Assembly (NCBI GenBank): GCA_947095535.1
Contig: OX352774.1
Location: 238,105,825 to 238,169,824 of the forward strand
From: Poecilobothrus nobilitatus
Taxonomy: Eukaryota; Arthropoda; Insecta; Diptera; Dolichopodidae
DNA length: 64,000 bases
Direction of reading: 5' to 3'
Shown piece by piece: positions 12,097 to 24,504 of this stretch. A program made the translations under genes and the position numbers. Numbering within the stretch: the first letter of the stretch is position 1; each line of letters begins with the position of its first letter. The notes below the pieces were generated by a model. That model was not told the origin of the DNA and ran no database searches. It was given only the letters and a program-made list of their open reading frames with translations.

Positions 12097-12526
12097 TTTT
12101 TTTTCTCTCTTCCTATCCTATAAGAAGCTTTTGACATTCACTGTAAGTCATTTTATTCATAATATTCGTATTTGACTCGTTAATTTTCGTTTCTAATCTG
12201 AAATTATTAGTTTCATTCAGTCGTTGATTATTCGACTGTAGCTATTATACAAGATTATGAAAAATAAATATTTTTATTTGTACGCCATCTATTATCTTAT
12301 ACAAGAAATATTATATATATTTTTTTTTTTATTATATAATATTACGATGAGATAATAATTATATGACATAGGAATATATTTTTTGTTTAATTAAATTATA
12401 TTATAAATTATATATTAAAAAAAATTTTTATAATTTTTATTTATTATGATGATCTGATCGTGGTTTAAACCTGAGTCGTTTCGAATGAAAGACCAGTGTC
12501 TTACATACTGCCGTGTATTTATTAGG
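12097..12526 (-). mobile_element. set C long SINE, near full length
   Basis: Read on the minus strand: a tRNA-like head with AAGACACTGGTCTTTCATTCGAAA and CAGGTTTAAACC, then an AT-rich middle. Next come TATAAGATAATAGATGGCG, TCTTGTATAATAGCTACAG and TCGAATAATCAACGACTGA, then the tail with AATGACTTACAGTGAATGTC and TTATAGGATAGGAAG, and an A tail (T's at 12097-12104). The block order is the same as at 42046-42458. Confidence 0.72.
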
Positions 12527-12857
12527 TTAATTATTGTAAATTTGTGGTATTGTAAATAATGGGAATTATTTAAATAAGACTGGTATCGGAATCCAATGGC
12601 GTATTTTTTCTTATTTTCTATTCTTGATCCTTCGTATATTCTAGATATTATTGGTTTCTATATTCTTGTTTTTTTCATAAGCAGGAAATTAATAAAAGGT
12701 AAAAATTTATTTCTATAATGAAAACAGCCCCTCGAAATTCGAGGTGTTTTAATAAGCAATTACAATTCACGCAATCAATAACAAATATTCGGGATTTTTT
12801 AAATTTACGCTATCAAATGTATATTTATATGCGCCATTTAACAGGAATTTTTTTTAC

Positions 12858-13465
12858 CTTTATAAATCAATATCAAAATTATATATATTTTTTAAATTTA
12901 GTATTTAAATTTACCGTTATGTGAAAACCAAAATTTTGCATGATTTTCTATTTTCATAACTCCGGCACGCTTTTAAATAGGGGCTTTAAATTTTGAGGCG
13001 AGAAAGAACTTTTGCAATTAGTATAAGTTTGCTCAGAAAATATTTTTGTACCGCCCTGTTTATGAGCTATATATTTTGTACCGCTCCTGATTATGAGCTA
13101 AAAAATTAAAGCTCCACTAATATACTTTTATGTGTGTTAATGGTTTATTTTAATTTCATTGGGTTCAAAAGTTACAGCCCCTTAAAATTGCAAAAAAAGC
13201 TCTATTTTCAGATGTATTTATCTCAGGCTCTGCGTAGTAATTTTAATATCTAAAAACACTAGAAGACCGGAAAATTTCTTTCCTCTATAAAACAATATCA
13301 AAATTATGCAATATTATGTAATTTGCTATTTAAATTTACCGTTATGTGAAAACTAAATTTTGAATGATATTTCTTTTTTTCATAACTCCGACACGCTTTT
13401 AGATAGGAACATTTTGAGGCAAGAAAGAACTTTTAGAATTAGTATAAGTTTTTTTAGAGAATGTT
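12858..13465 (+). repeat. two tandem partial ATACCCG-family units, 425-bp period
   Basis: The blocks CAATATCAAAATTAT (12868 and 13293), TTTACCGTTATGTGAAAAC (12911 and 13336) and CATAACTCCG-CACGCTTTTA (12955 and 13381) recur at a spacing of 425-426 bp. Each pair is followed by a related GAGGC-AGAAAGAACTTTT block. The same blocks occur in the dispersed copies elsewhere in the window. It ends where the TATACCCG hairpin of the next element begins. Confidence 0.7.
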
Positions 13466-15016
13466 TATACCCGTACGATAGGATCGGGTATAATAAAATT
13501 AATCCTCCGTTTGTAACACCTCGAAATAAGCGAGCTAGATATACCTTCAAAGGTATGGATCGGATCAGAAAAAAATTCTAAGACTTTTGAGCCATGTCCG
13601 TCCGTCCGTCCGTCCGTCCGTCCGTCCGTCAGCACGCTAACTCAAAAACTAAGAAAGCTAGAATCTTGAAATTTACACAAAATATTTTGGGAGTAATTTG
13701 TAGGTTCCCTATTTTTTTTGGTTGAGTTTGGACCAAACCTTAGGGTAGCTCTCGAACACCTAACTTTTAGATCCCCACATTTTTTTTGCAATAGAGCTAT
13801 GAAATTTTAACTACTGATAGATCTCACAAAAATATTAATTTTATTTTTAATAACTTTTTTTTGTAGCCCCACCCGTTACGGAGCTACAGCTCCCCAAAGG
13901 TTCAAAAAAGCTCTATATTTAAATTGTTATAGCACAAGTTGTATAAGGTATATCTTCATTTTGAAAACGCCAAACGATTACCACTTTCATTAGCTTTAAA
14001 AGTATATATACAATAAATATATATTTTTGGCATACGGTGTCTTAATTTACCGTTATGCGAAACTCAAATTTTGTAAAATCCTTTAACCCTTCTATCTTCT
14101 AAACGGTTTAAGTTGGAAACTTGAAATTTTTACAGAAGTTAGATCTTTAAAAATAATGAGTCATTTCAGAAATTTTTTTTGTATCACTCCCCGTTTAGGA
14201 GCTGTAAGGGGTCAAAAATTGAAAATTTCCTATTTTTAAACACCGGTAACTTGAACACCTGTTAAAATTTTTTTGATGTAATACACAAAAATTAAAGCTC
14301 CAACATTATACTTTTATTTCTGTTAACAACTTTTTTTAATAATATAGGGTTACTTTATAATTGACGAAAGTGTTACTTGATTTTTTCAAATTTTCTAACA
14401 AATTTCTTCAACGAATTTTTTTCCATTTTGTTTTACTCGATAATTTGAAATTGTTGAGGATATAATGCGTAGTACAAAAAAATGTAATTAAATAAACAAC
14501 ATAACGGTTGCTTGAAGAATTTTTATTTATATGATATTGATATATATACATACTTATATAATATCATGTTTATTTACATACCGTATATGTCACTAGTGAA
14601 TGAATGATAAGAGTATAGATGTATATTATATAGCGCCGTATTTACATACATATATGTATTTTATTATACTTATAAGAAATTATTCTGTCAATGGAATATT
14701 TAAATATAATATAGTATAATATTTAAAATTATATTTACTATTTTGTACTAAGTAAATTTAATATACATTTACCGCTTAGTATTAAATGGTACTATAGAAT
14801 ATTTGAAAAAGTTTTGGATTGATAATCGTTATGTGGAAGGTTAGAATCTGCTTTAGAAGAATGTACATATAAACATATAGTTTGAATATATGTACAACAC
14901 ATAGTACTAGAAATTATAAAATTCACCCAAATTATTTTAAAATACTAAAATATTAAAAAAATAATATTGTAAGCAGAGTGACAGGCTGTGAACATACTAA
15001 CGGTTCGTACGGGTAT
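13466..15016 (+). mobile_element. ATACCCG-family element, largest copy, unclassified
   Basis: The left end is a perfect 8-bp hairpin TATACCCG/CGGGTATA (13466-13473 and 13485-13492). The right end is GTTCGTACGGGTAT (15003-15016), the inverse of the left ATACCCGTACGA. Inside, in order: GAGCCATGTCCGTCCG with a (GTCC)n tract, CAGCACGCTAACTCAAAAAC, a CCCCACCCGTTACGGAGC block (13867), TTACCGTTATGCGAAA (14047), CACTCCCCGTTTAGGAGC (14187) and GTAACTTGAACACCTG (14248). No protein-coding frame is present, so it is non-autonomous. It lies between ATACCCG-family sequence on both sides, which suggests nested insertion or local amplification. Confidence 0.55.
13596..13630 (+). repeat. (GTCC)n microsatellite
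   Basis: About 8.75 uninterrupted GTCC units inside the ATACCCG-family element. The GCCATGTCCGTCCG context is shared, as far as I know, with repeats common in fly genomes. Confidence 0.95.
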
Positions 15017-15039
15017 CTAAGAGTTGACAAAGGCAACTG

Positions 15040-15280
15040 TATTCTTCCTCGTTTTGTAATAGCCCATTTTAAGGAGCTATCAGGTTTCAAAAATTGAAAA
15101 TTTGCTTTTTTTTGGGCACTTGTAACTTGAGCACCTGAAACAGTTTGTATTGTCTTTTGGAATTATTGTCTTTTAAAAACCGTTGGTTTATATTCTACCT
15201 TGTTTTTTTTTTTAATGGAAAACTAATAATGATGAAAATTAGAAAATTTTGTTGAAATATTGGTATTGTAAGATGGCTGT
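15040..15280 (+). repeat. ATACCCG-family fragment
   Basis: Contains AAGGAGCTATCAGG, TTTCAAAAATTGAAAATTTGC and CACTTGTAACTTGAGCACCTG, matching the end block of the family at 14187-14262. It continues the flank of the element ending at 15016. Confidence 0.65.
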
Positions 15281-16138
15281 ACTGAATATTTATCATTTAA
15301 AAAATAAATGAAATCGTTTGGTAAATCATTGAGTAAAATGATTTTAAACGTTTATCATTTACAGATTAAATATTATGATATTACTTTTATTAGTTTTTTT
15401 TTTTTAATTGGAGTCATTTTAATACTTAAATTTTCTGTTTTATATATAATTGTTTATTTAATAAATAATAATAATGTAATAGTAATTAAATTTAATTACG
15501 TAAATATTTATAATGTTTTAAAAAATTGCGGTTCAATTTTTTTTTTTTTTGTTTTAAGCATATTTATTGCCAATTTATATAAAATATATGTAATGTAATA
15601 TGTAATATGTAATATATGTATGTATAAGTATTTAATTTTCTTTTTTTAAATAATTGTATTCTAATTTATACCAAATAATAAAGTTTATTCATATTGTAAT
15701 TAAATTTCGATTAATATAAAATAAAATAAATTTTAATTTTTTATTCAATTTAATATTCAATCAGTAGGTATATACTTTAAATAATTATTATGTTTTATTT
15801 TATAATATTAAAATAATAATTAAAAAAAAAAAAGAAAAAAAAAGGAAAAAGTAACAATTAATTAACTAAATTTATTTAATCTTAATAATGTTATATTACA
15901 ATATAAATATTTAATAATTTTATTACTTACTTATGAATATATTAATAATGAATAGTAATAAATTTTATTAAAATTAAATTATGAAAATATTGCTTCATTA
16001 AAAAAGAAGTATGTGTGTGTATATTACAATATATATGTTTTTTTTTTTTTAATTTGTTCAATAATTTTATTTTATTTTTTTAAAATTTATAATTAATTTT
16101 ATATAATTGTTATTATAAAAAAAAAATAATAATATATA
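15281..16138. other. AT-rich stretch, no gene seen
   Basis: A frame at 15308-15598 codes for low-complexity hydrophobic and Asn-rich sequence, with no conserved motif. No start or splice context supports it as a gene. Confidence 0.5.
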
Positions 16139-16276
16139 CCTACACTATGTTTATCTATAATATTATAAAGTTAACGAAATCTATAAATAATAGTATGAAC
16201 TCCTACATCCTACACTATGTTTATCTATAATATTATAAAGTTAACGAAATCTATACATAATATTATGTACATAGAT
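16139..16276. repeat. 70-bp tandem duplication
   Basis: CCTACACTATGTTTATC starts at 16139 and again at 16209. The first 47 bases of the two units are identical; the later part differs by a few bases. It is a recent local duplication. Confidence 0.9.
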
Positions 16277-16689
16277 AGAAATTAATTAATTTTTTGCACA
16301 AATGTATCGAAATCAATTTTATCTTTTATTAAAAAATTTAATAATGGTGGGTGTCTTTGCTAAGAAGATTTTGAAAATTTTATGTTATGAATTATTTTTT
16401 TTTTAAGATGGAGGGAAAAAGTATTTAAAATATTAATATTGTGTATAATATAAAAAAAATTAATTTTTAATTATATTTTTTAAAAGAAAATTTTGAAAAA
16501 TTTGTTGATTCATTTCACTCCGTATTTCCATCCACCCGTCCATCTCTCTTTAAAACTTCATTAATTTTTCCATCAATTAAATTTTTACTGTAGATAGGCC
16601 TTTTTATCGTTTTCACTTACTTTTTTTTTTTTACCTTTATAAATTAGTTGTTGAAATTTTGAGCAAAAAAAAAAGATTTTTCTGATTTA

Positions 16690-16905
16690 CTACAAGTTGC
16701 TTTTTATACCAGGCGTGTATTTAAAAGGTATTAGAAGTCAACAATTGAAAATATGTTATTTTTAGACATTTATAAAAATTTTGCCACGGTAAATATTCAA
16801 AATTAAAGCTTCAAAATTATTTTTTTTATCATAATTATATACTGTAACAGCTTTTCTTAACTGTTTAGGATTACCTTAAAATTAGAAAAAGTTTCTCTTA
16901 ATTTT
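16690..16905 (+). repeat. ATACCCG-family fragment, degraded
   Basis: It keeps the order TTGAAAATATGTTATTTTTAGAC, AAATTAAAGCTTCAAAATTAT, a CTGTAACAGCTTTTCTTAA block (for TGTTAACAA...) and TTAAAATTAGAAAAAG, as in 14200-14380. Confidence 0.5.
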
Positions 16906-19155
16906 TAACAATTTTTTTCTTTTATATTATGTGGAAATCGGCACCATTCACTAGAAGTGGTAAAGCATATTAAATAGCTTGTTAATAATGACTGATCACT
17001 ATCTAATTCTCGTACAATTATGTAATATATAGATAAATCTGGTAAAATAAATAAAATATAATTCTGTAAAAGTTGACAGCACAATAAGAAATCTTTTTTC
17101 GATTCTTTTTTAAAACAACAGACTAAATATATTACATAGACGAATAGTTTCATATAAAAATTTTAAGTCTTTTTTAGGAGCCAGCAGGAAGATTTTTTTG
17201 GAGCCAAACTAAATATTTTAGATATTTAAATAGCAAAAACAAAAATTTATAGAATATTCTTTTGTATTTTCTATTTTTGTAATTTAAATATTGTAAAATA
17301 TTTAGTCTATATCCATAAACTGCTTAGTCTGACTCCAAAAAAAAAACTAAAAATTTTTATATGAAACTGATCGTCTGTATAGTTTATTTAGTGTGTGTTA
17401 AAACACAGGTTTGTGGGTTTCCATTCTTTTGCCTATCTTTTCTTAACTCGAAGAGCCACCAAACTCAGTTGTACTATTTATAAAATCATTAAAAATTAGA
17501 TTGAATTTATAAAGAAAAAGAATAATTAAAACTACACATATATTATGGATTACTACACATATAAATTTCTAAAAAAATTTACAAATTTTGGTGAAAGTAA
17601 CAATATTCTAAACCGTTTTTATTCTCTTTAGGCGAATGTGCTCCTTTATAAACCTCTTGATTTTCATTCTGCACAGTTTATTTTTGTAATTCTTCCAAGT
17701 TAAGAATTATACTAGCATAACAAACAAAAACGGGTTTATTTAGATAGAACTATTCTTTTTAAAGTTTAGACTTAAAGATTCCATGACTATTTTTATAAAA
17801 AAAAACTAAAGTGCTTTTCAGTCTGCAAAACCCACAAAGTTTTTTTTTAATTTTCATTTTCTTCACAAAAACTGTTATATAATCTTCGGTATATATGATC
17901 TCACGACTTATGTTTAGAATTCTAAGTACAGTTATATATAATATGGGCTGTGTTCTATGAAGGGTTCAAAATTTAATTTAGTACAATTCTAAATTTTGCA
18001 ATGTGCCATTTTAGAAATTTCCAGTTTAAAACTTCACAGACAGTCTAGTTTTACAGTTTCTCATTCAATTTTAATTTTTTATTTAAAAATATTTTGTCTA
18101 AATTGTTTTATGGCATCCAAAGATTTTTTTCCCCTATAATTCATTGTTTTTAATTAAAACAATTAAATAATTACTTTAATTTTTTGCAAATAATATTTTT
18201 AAATTAAAAGAAAATTCTAATTTAAATTCTAACAAAACGATAAATAAAAAACTATAACAATTTCAAAAAAAAAAAAAAAAATTAATAAAACTTGTCTAGA
18301 ATAAATAAATATTTAATATTTTTTTCATGCGTATTAAATATATATTTAATAGAATTAAATTTTCTTTAATAATTTAAATAAAATTAAAAACCCACAAATG
18401 ACAACAAGTATAATAATGATGATGATGATTATAATATAAATAACGATTACAACATACATATATATAAACTATTCACTCGTACACATAATTATTTTTTTAT
18501 GATGTCTGGAAATAAAATCATAGGAGTTAGTAGAAGTCACGTACGAATAATGTTTTGTTTCTTGCTTTATCATTTAAATCATTAAATTTTTTAAAGCATA
18601 AATCGACAATATTGTAATTAATCTATTTTTAAAGCTACTTAAAACTAAATAGATATTCACATTGAACCGGTGTATGAAAAACTGAAAGTTGAGCTAGAAT
18701 TTATTTCATTTTTAGTCCCCTTCGAAATGTTTATAACTACTTAATTCTACTAAAGCAAATTTGCCCTTCATACATTTTGGATATAAGTAGTATATAAAGT
18801 AACAAAATTAAAAAAAAAAAAACTATTTTCCTTTTGTTCCTTTTTTTCCATTTTCAGCCACCTTTCAAATGTCCATAACTCCCAAACTGTGCATAAGAAA
18901 TTCCGCCCTTCATACTTTTTAGAAACAAACTGGTGTGTAACTGAAACTAAAAAATATAAGTATTGTAATACTAATAACAAATACCAATACCTATAATAAT
19001 AGTTGCTGCAGTGACAGTGATTGATTGCCTTCAATCAATTACCTCATTCATGAAGGATGTTGGATGTACTACTGGATGTTGTAACTGTTGATGGTTATAG
19101 TCACTGTTAGCAAAATAGTAGACGGTTTCATTATTCTTTTACAGCCACACTCCCA
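16906..19155. other. AT-rich stretch, no gene seen
   Basis: Minus-strand frames at 16905-17153 and 18768-19034 show no domain. A related pair of TTTTTATATGAAACT segments near 17150 and 17360 suggests old duplication. (GAT)n is short at 18417-18430. Confidence 0.45.
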
Positions 19156-19340
19156 ATTCAATGTTTCAATCCTTGTACTGTCCTTTCCTTTCCCTACTCT
19201 CTAACCAATATACTGCGTTAGAATATAGGAGTTTTACCCCATTATATTGGCTAAAAGGGAGGGTGGATTTAGTCAGTAAGAATCTGACACTACCAAGGGG
19301 AAATTCTTGGTGTCTTTGGAAGATCCTCACCTTCTTTAAA
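19156..19340 (+). repeat. dispersed repeat, possible non-LTR 3' end (copy 1)
   Basis: Shares with 23087-23240 the series CCATTATA-TGGCTA, then GGGAGG(G)TGGATTTAGT, then a GGTAA-AAT-TG block, then TTGGTGTCTTTGGAAGAT and TCCTCACC. A GGGTGGA...TCCTCACC foldback brackets the segment. Such bracketed 3' tails are known from insect non-LTR elements, but no reverse transcriptase sequence is attached here, so the class is inference. Confidence 0.4.
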
Positions 19341-22339
19341 AACTTTTCATAGAGACGAATTTGATGTCAATAGAATCGCAGAAAATTATATAGAACATTT
19401 AAAACGTTTTTAAAAATTATCTTAGAAAGACACAAACCAGAGAGAATGAACTTACATTGATTTAGCAAATGTATGTAAATATCAAAGTTTTCATGATAAA
19501 ACTAAAATTAAATTTTAATTAAGTAATTATTAAATTTTATCATTGAAAAGTCATTGAAGAGGAGTAGAAGAAACTATTTACCAAATAATATTTTTATATT
19601 TATATTCGACTTTTTAGAACATGGCTTAATTTCAAATTGTCCATTTCTTCTTTTTCTTTAAACAAAAACAAAATCCATTTCTTTTACTTTTCTTTATTCT
19701 TATTTCTGCCCTTTCAAGATCCTTTCAACATAAAAAAAAAAAAAAACAAAACCAAAAAAATTAAAATTAATAATGAAAATAAGAAAAATATTCATTTGAA
19801 ACAATTTGTTCTTTGCTTGTTGCAACAATGACTTTCATAAAGATGATGATGGGTAAATTCTGATATAAATTCTAAAACGGCTGGGTATAAAGAAAACGAA
19901 CATATAATACGTGCTTCAAATTTTAAATAATTTTTTGTTTTTGATTTCCTTTTTTGTTTATTTTTATATAATTCCTTAAGTTCTTATTCAGGACTTTACA
20001 GTAGACTTGATACTCATTTTAAAGCATCTTAGGCAAAAAAAAGAATAAAAACTCAAGGAAAAAAAACAAAAAGAAAATGTATGAGGACACAAAACTTTTC
20101 AACACGATAGAAGAAAAAAAATAAAAAAAAAACTAAATTTTTATTCCTTGTGGCGACGACACATCATGCATTGATATTATATGTGTTTGTATGAAATATA
20201 TAAATACACTACGGTGTAAACCTGCCAATTTTGCTTCCAACTCATATTATATGAGATAAAATCGAAATTAGCCCAATAGAAAAAATTAAATAAATAGAGC
20301 GTGAGAAAGAGATAGATAAAGAAAAAAGAAAATTATTTGAAATGTTTGGAAAATTTTTAAAGTCTGAGGAATAAAATAATTAGGAAAAAAAAAGGTCGAG
20401 ATCACGCATTTCAAATTTAATTCAAAAAAAAAAAGGAAAGAAAAGAAAAGAAAATTTGCTAGAAAATAGAAAGAGATGAAGTTTTTTATTTCCAAAGTAA
20501 TAATATTTTAGTTTTTTAAAAAAAAAAATTTTTTTGTTTTAACAGAGGGATTTTTTAATTAAATTATTGATTCTTGAGATATTTTCATCGAAAAGTTTTT
20601 AATATTTTTTTTTTCTTTTATTTTATGGTACTTCAATTTGAAGGTTTTTTTTTTGTCTCTGTATCAGCTAAAATAAAAGTTTTATTTAAAATTTTCAAAT
20701 ATTTTTTTTTTTTTTGCAAAAATTAAAGATTATTTTAAACATTTTCTTTGAGTCAGTCAGTTCTTTATATATTGTAGATATATTTATCTACGTCATATTT
20801 CAAGTAACTTTCAATCAAGTTCAAAGTATATATAGGTAGGTAGTATACATACAATTATATACACCTTTTTTTTATAAAAACTTTATTACAAGTCTATAAA
20901 GTTGATTATACTACTACGCGGCATATGTATACGACTACGGCATTTACAATTCTATTGATTAGTAAAATTATCCCAATTCAACATCTGTACTTTAATTAAT
21001 AGGTGAAGGACATTAATTTTTTTTTTTAGGAATAAGATGCGTAACTGGGTATACAGTGCATGTTCTTTAAATTAAAATACTATTTAATTTAATAATTTTT
21101 TTTTAAACGAACAATTTTTTTGTTAGTTTCGAATACTGTCGTATAATTACTTATTTTTAAATACGAAATCTTATGTTTTTAAACAAATTATAGTTATAAA
21201 CAAAAGTTTTATAAATAAATAAATAAAATATTCAATGTAAAAATATACCAGTAATAATAAATAAACAATTTTCAGTTTATACTTATAACTCACAAAAATT
21301 ATACAACTAGAATTTGAAATTTAAATTCAAAATTTATTTTATACCAAATTATAAACAATAATTTTTGAATTCAAATTAAATTTTTTTCCATAAATTGGGG
21401 ATATTTTAGCTTAAATCTATTAAAATAGTATGGTATGGTAATGGTTAAATAGTATTAGATCGTTCGATCTTTCATTCTGTTTCAAATCTTATATCAAATC
21501 CCAGTAAACATGAAAACTATTTTATTTGATTTTCGATGTAATTCAGGCATTCAGCTACAATCTGTGCATACCAGCAATAGAATAATTAATATTTTATTTA
21601 TTAATAATAGAAAAATATAAATGTCTAACAAAAACAAAATATAAATTGTACAAAAACGATTTTAATTAATACCTTATAACTCACAGGTAACAGTATTCAA
21701 ATGTTAACTAACAAATATGGCCTAATATTATTGTTTTATTTTGTAATTGATTCTGAATTAATTGAAAGGAGTCCTAATAATTTGAGGATATTCTCAACAC
21801 ATACCTGCATTCATTATCTATTATTCATAATATTTTTATTTCCCAGATAGGCTTTAATAGCCTAACATTTGAATAATTAAGAAGCCAAAAAATTAATTTA
21901 AATTAAACCGATCAAACTTTAGCAACATTTCCATATGATTATATCCGCAGGGTTTATTCTATGACTGACAGATTTTTATTGCTTTATTGTTGAAATAAAA
22001 AAATAACAAAAAAAAAGTTTTTTCCAAATAGATCACTTTTTTTTAACATTGTTTTTTATAGGTGGATGAAATAGACAAATTCATTATGTGTATTTACTCA
22101 TATATTAAAAAGATGACTAAAGAAGGGAGAAAACTCAACACAAAAAAAAAAATCTTCAGACAGAAATTCAATAAAAGTAATTAAGAATTTAATAATTCTA
22201 CAGGTTTCTTTAAATATTGATTTTGAATTATAAAATATAATTTAACAAAGCTTTAATTGATTGTTAAAGAAATATCTGAAGAAATTGTCAGATTTTCATT
22301 TCGGCTACTAGAAAATTTACTCGACACTTTTTTGACTCA
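19341..22339. other. AT-rich stretch, no gene seen
   Basis: Homopolymer-rich, with several poly-A and poly-T tracts at 19730-20720. No coding or repeat family recognised. Confidence 0.5.
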
Positions 22340-22407
22340 GACGGGGATTGGGTACAAACGGGGATTGGGTATGGGGGACGACCCAATTGACGGGGATTGG
22401 GTACAAA
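22340..22407 (+). repeat. three GACGGGGATTGGGTACAAA repeats with a G-quadruplex motif
   Basis: Copies at 22340-22358, 22358-22375 (third part changed to TATGGGGG) and 22389-22407. GGACGACCCAATT sits between copies two and three. G-runs at 22343, 22350, 22360, 22367 and 22373 have loops of 3, 7, 3 and 3 bases, which fits the usual G3+N1-7 quadruplex pattern. It stands out strongly against the AT-rich surroundings. Confidence 0.85.
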
Positions 22408-23086
22408 ATAAAAAAATATCTGAAGTAAACTAGAAAATTAGATTTGACAACGTTAGTTATAAAAATATAGTCAAGGTTAACCATAAAACTTCTATTAAAA
22501 AACTATTGATTAAAATCCTATGTAATCCTCTTATATTTATTGCATGCATATGTTTTTGAAGTAGAAGTAATTAAATCATTATTTTAGTAAATAAACAACC
22601 TTAAAACAAAACAAAAAAAAAAAATTCTTTAATAAATTTTTAATAATTTGATTTTCATGATTTTTGCTTTTCTCCTCAAATAATGTCTTATATGGTTAAA
22701 AGAGTACATATACAAATACTTACATAAAAATATTTTTTTTTTTGTAAACAGGAAATTAAAGACATGCAAAGTTTCAAAGTAATTTTTTTGTTTTTTCTAC
22801 CCCAAAAAAAAAAACTTTGCAAAATCAAAAAAAAAAAAAAATGAAGTTTGAAATAGTATAAAAAAATTCTTACATTTTTATAATATATGTAAGCCGAAAC
22901 AACGATTATTAAAAGTCAGTACCCAAGCAGTAACCGTAGAAGAAAAACTTTAAGAAAAAAGAAAAATTAGAAAAGAAAAAATTAAAAATTATTTATTCAT
23001 AAAAAAAAAACGAACATTCAAGAATTTAAAAATTTGAAAAAAAATCTAAAAAAATATAATTTGCAGAGGTTCAAGAAGTCAGTCAA

Positions 23087-23240
23087 CTTGCATCTGCTAA
23101 ATTTCCCATTTAATCCTTATACTGCTTTGCAGTTAGAGTACAATTAGTCCATTATACTGGCTACGGGAGAAGTAGTTTTAGTGGTAAAAATTGGTGTCCC
23201 AGATTTTACTTGGAGTCTTTTGAAGATTTACATCTCCCGC
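23087..23240 (+). repeat. dispersed repeat, possible non-LTR 3' end (copy 2)
   Basis: Partner of the segment at 19156: CCATTATACTGGCTACGGGA, GTAGTTTTAGTGG, TTGGAGTCTTTTGAAGATTT and ATCTCCCGCAG followed by an A run. CGGGAGA and TCTCCCG form an inverted pair around the segment. The A run at the end fits retroposition. Confidence 0.42.
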
Positions 23241-24504
23241 AGAAAAAAAAATAAAACTTTGACAAATTTTAATCTAAATATAGTATTAACGTTACATAAA
23301 ATAAGGAATATATTTTTAATTGAAAGTTTGCAAAAGTAACTAAGACTCCACTCAAACAATGGTAGAGATGTGAAATGCAATTTAACTTTCAGATATTTAT
23401 ACATTTGTATACATATACCAATTACAAACAACTGTCAATAACAGATTTGCCCTTCTTTGTTTTAAAAACATATTTTGATTGTCAACTATTCAGATTATAC
23501 CTGAATAAATAATATATGATTTTGGCGAAATCTCAGGTCGAATAGGATATAATTCAGCGCAAATGCTAAGGAAAAATAATTGTTTTGTAAACGGTTTACT
23601 GTAACTATAATGTACATATAGATGCTTTGAAGGATTTGCTTATTAAAAAACCAGCATAAAAATCTTTTCAATAATTTCCATGTTACACGTGTTGCTACAA
23701 TTTATAACAAAAAAAGAAAAAAACCAGAACTTTAGCAGAACCTGACATTAGAGTTAAAAAAGTAAACAAATTCTTATACAACCAAAAAAAAAAAAACGGT
23801 AATAATGAACATTTATAACAGTATTATTATTAGAATTTTATTTAATTTGAAAATAATAAAGTACAAAACAACAAAACTACCTAAGAAAATTTTATAAATT
23901 TGTTATTATAAAGAAAGAAAGAGAAAGGAATAGATGCATGAGTTCATTGAATTATTTAAACCAATTTTTATGGAAATGAAAAACGGAAACCCTAAAAAAA
24001 AACCATTAATTTTTTACCAGTTTTACCAAAATGAACAAAAAAAAATGTCCCAAAAAATTATTTTGTAAAACCTATCAACGTTTTCTTTTTATGTTTTGTT
24101 TTAGTTTTTTCTTTACCGCTATAATATTAATTTTTTTTTTTTGTGCAATTTCATAAACATCGTTTACCGTTATTTTTATGTCATCATGTTTTTATTATTA
24201 TTAGTGTTGTCGCTGTTGTTGTGGTTATATCACTTTTATTTTAGGTGGATTTTTTTTTTTTTAATAAAATAATGATTGTTTTGTTGTTTTTCATTTTTAT
24301 TTCTTATCCTTTTGTTTTATTAAATTTTTTTACTTTTTGTTATTTTCCTAATATTTACAAATCGGATGAGTATATGGAGAATCAAAGCTCATGTGCCACT
24401 TTATTTATTTAAAAAAAAAAAATATATAATATTTAGCTGGATGTATTTAAAATTAATTTTTAGCACACTTTTCGAAAAAAATTTATGAAATTTTTTTGCT
24501 TATT
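23241..24504. other. AT-rich stretch, no gene seen
   Basis: Long T runs at 24130 and 24250. Nothing else identified. Confidence 0.5.

Noticed and set aside
15308..15598. 96-codon open frame on the plus strand
   Set aside because: Low-complexity Ile/Asn/Tyr sequence with long T runs inside; no family motif.
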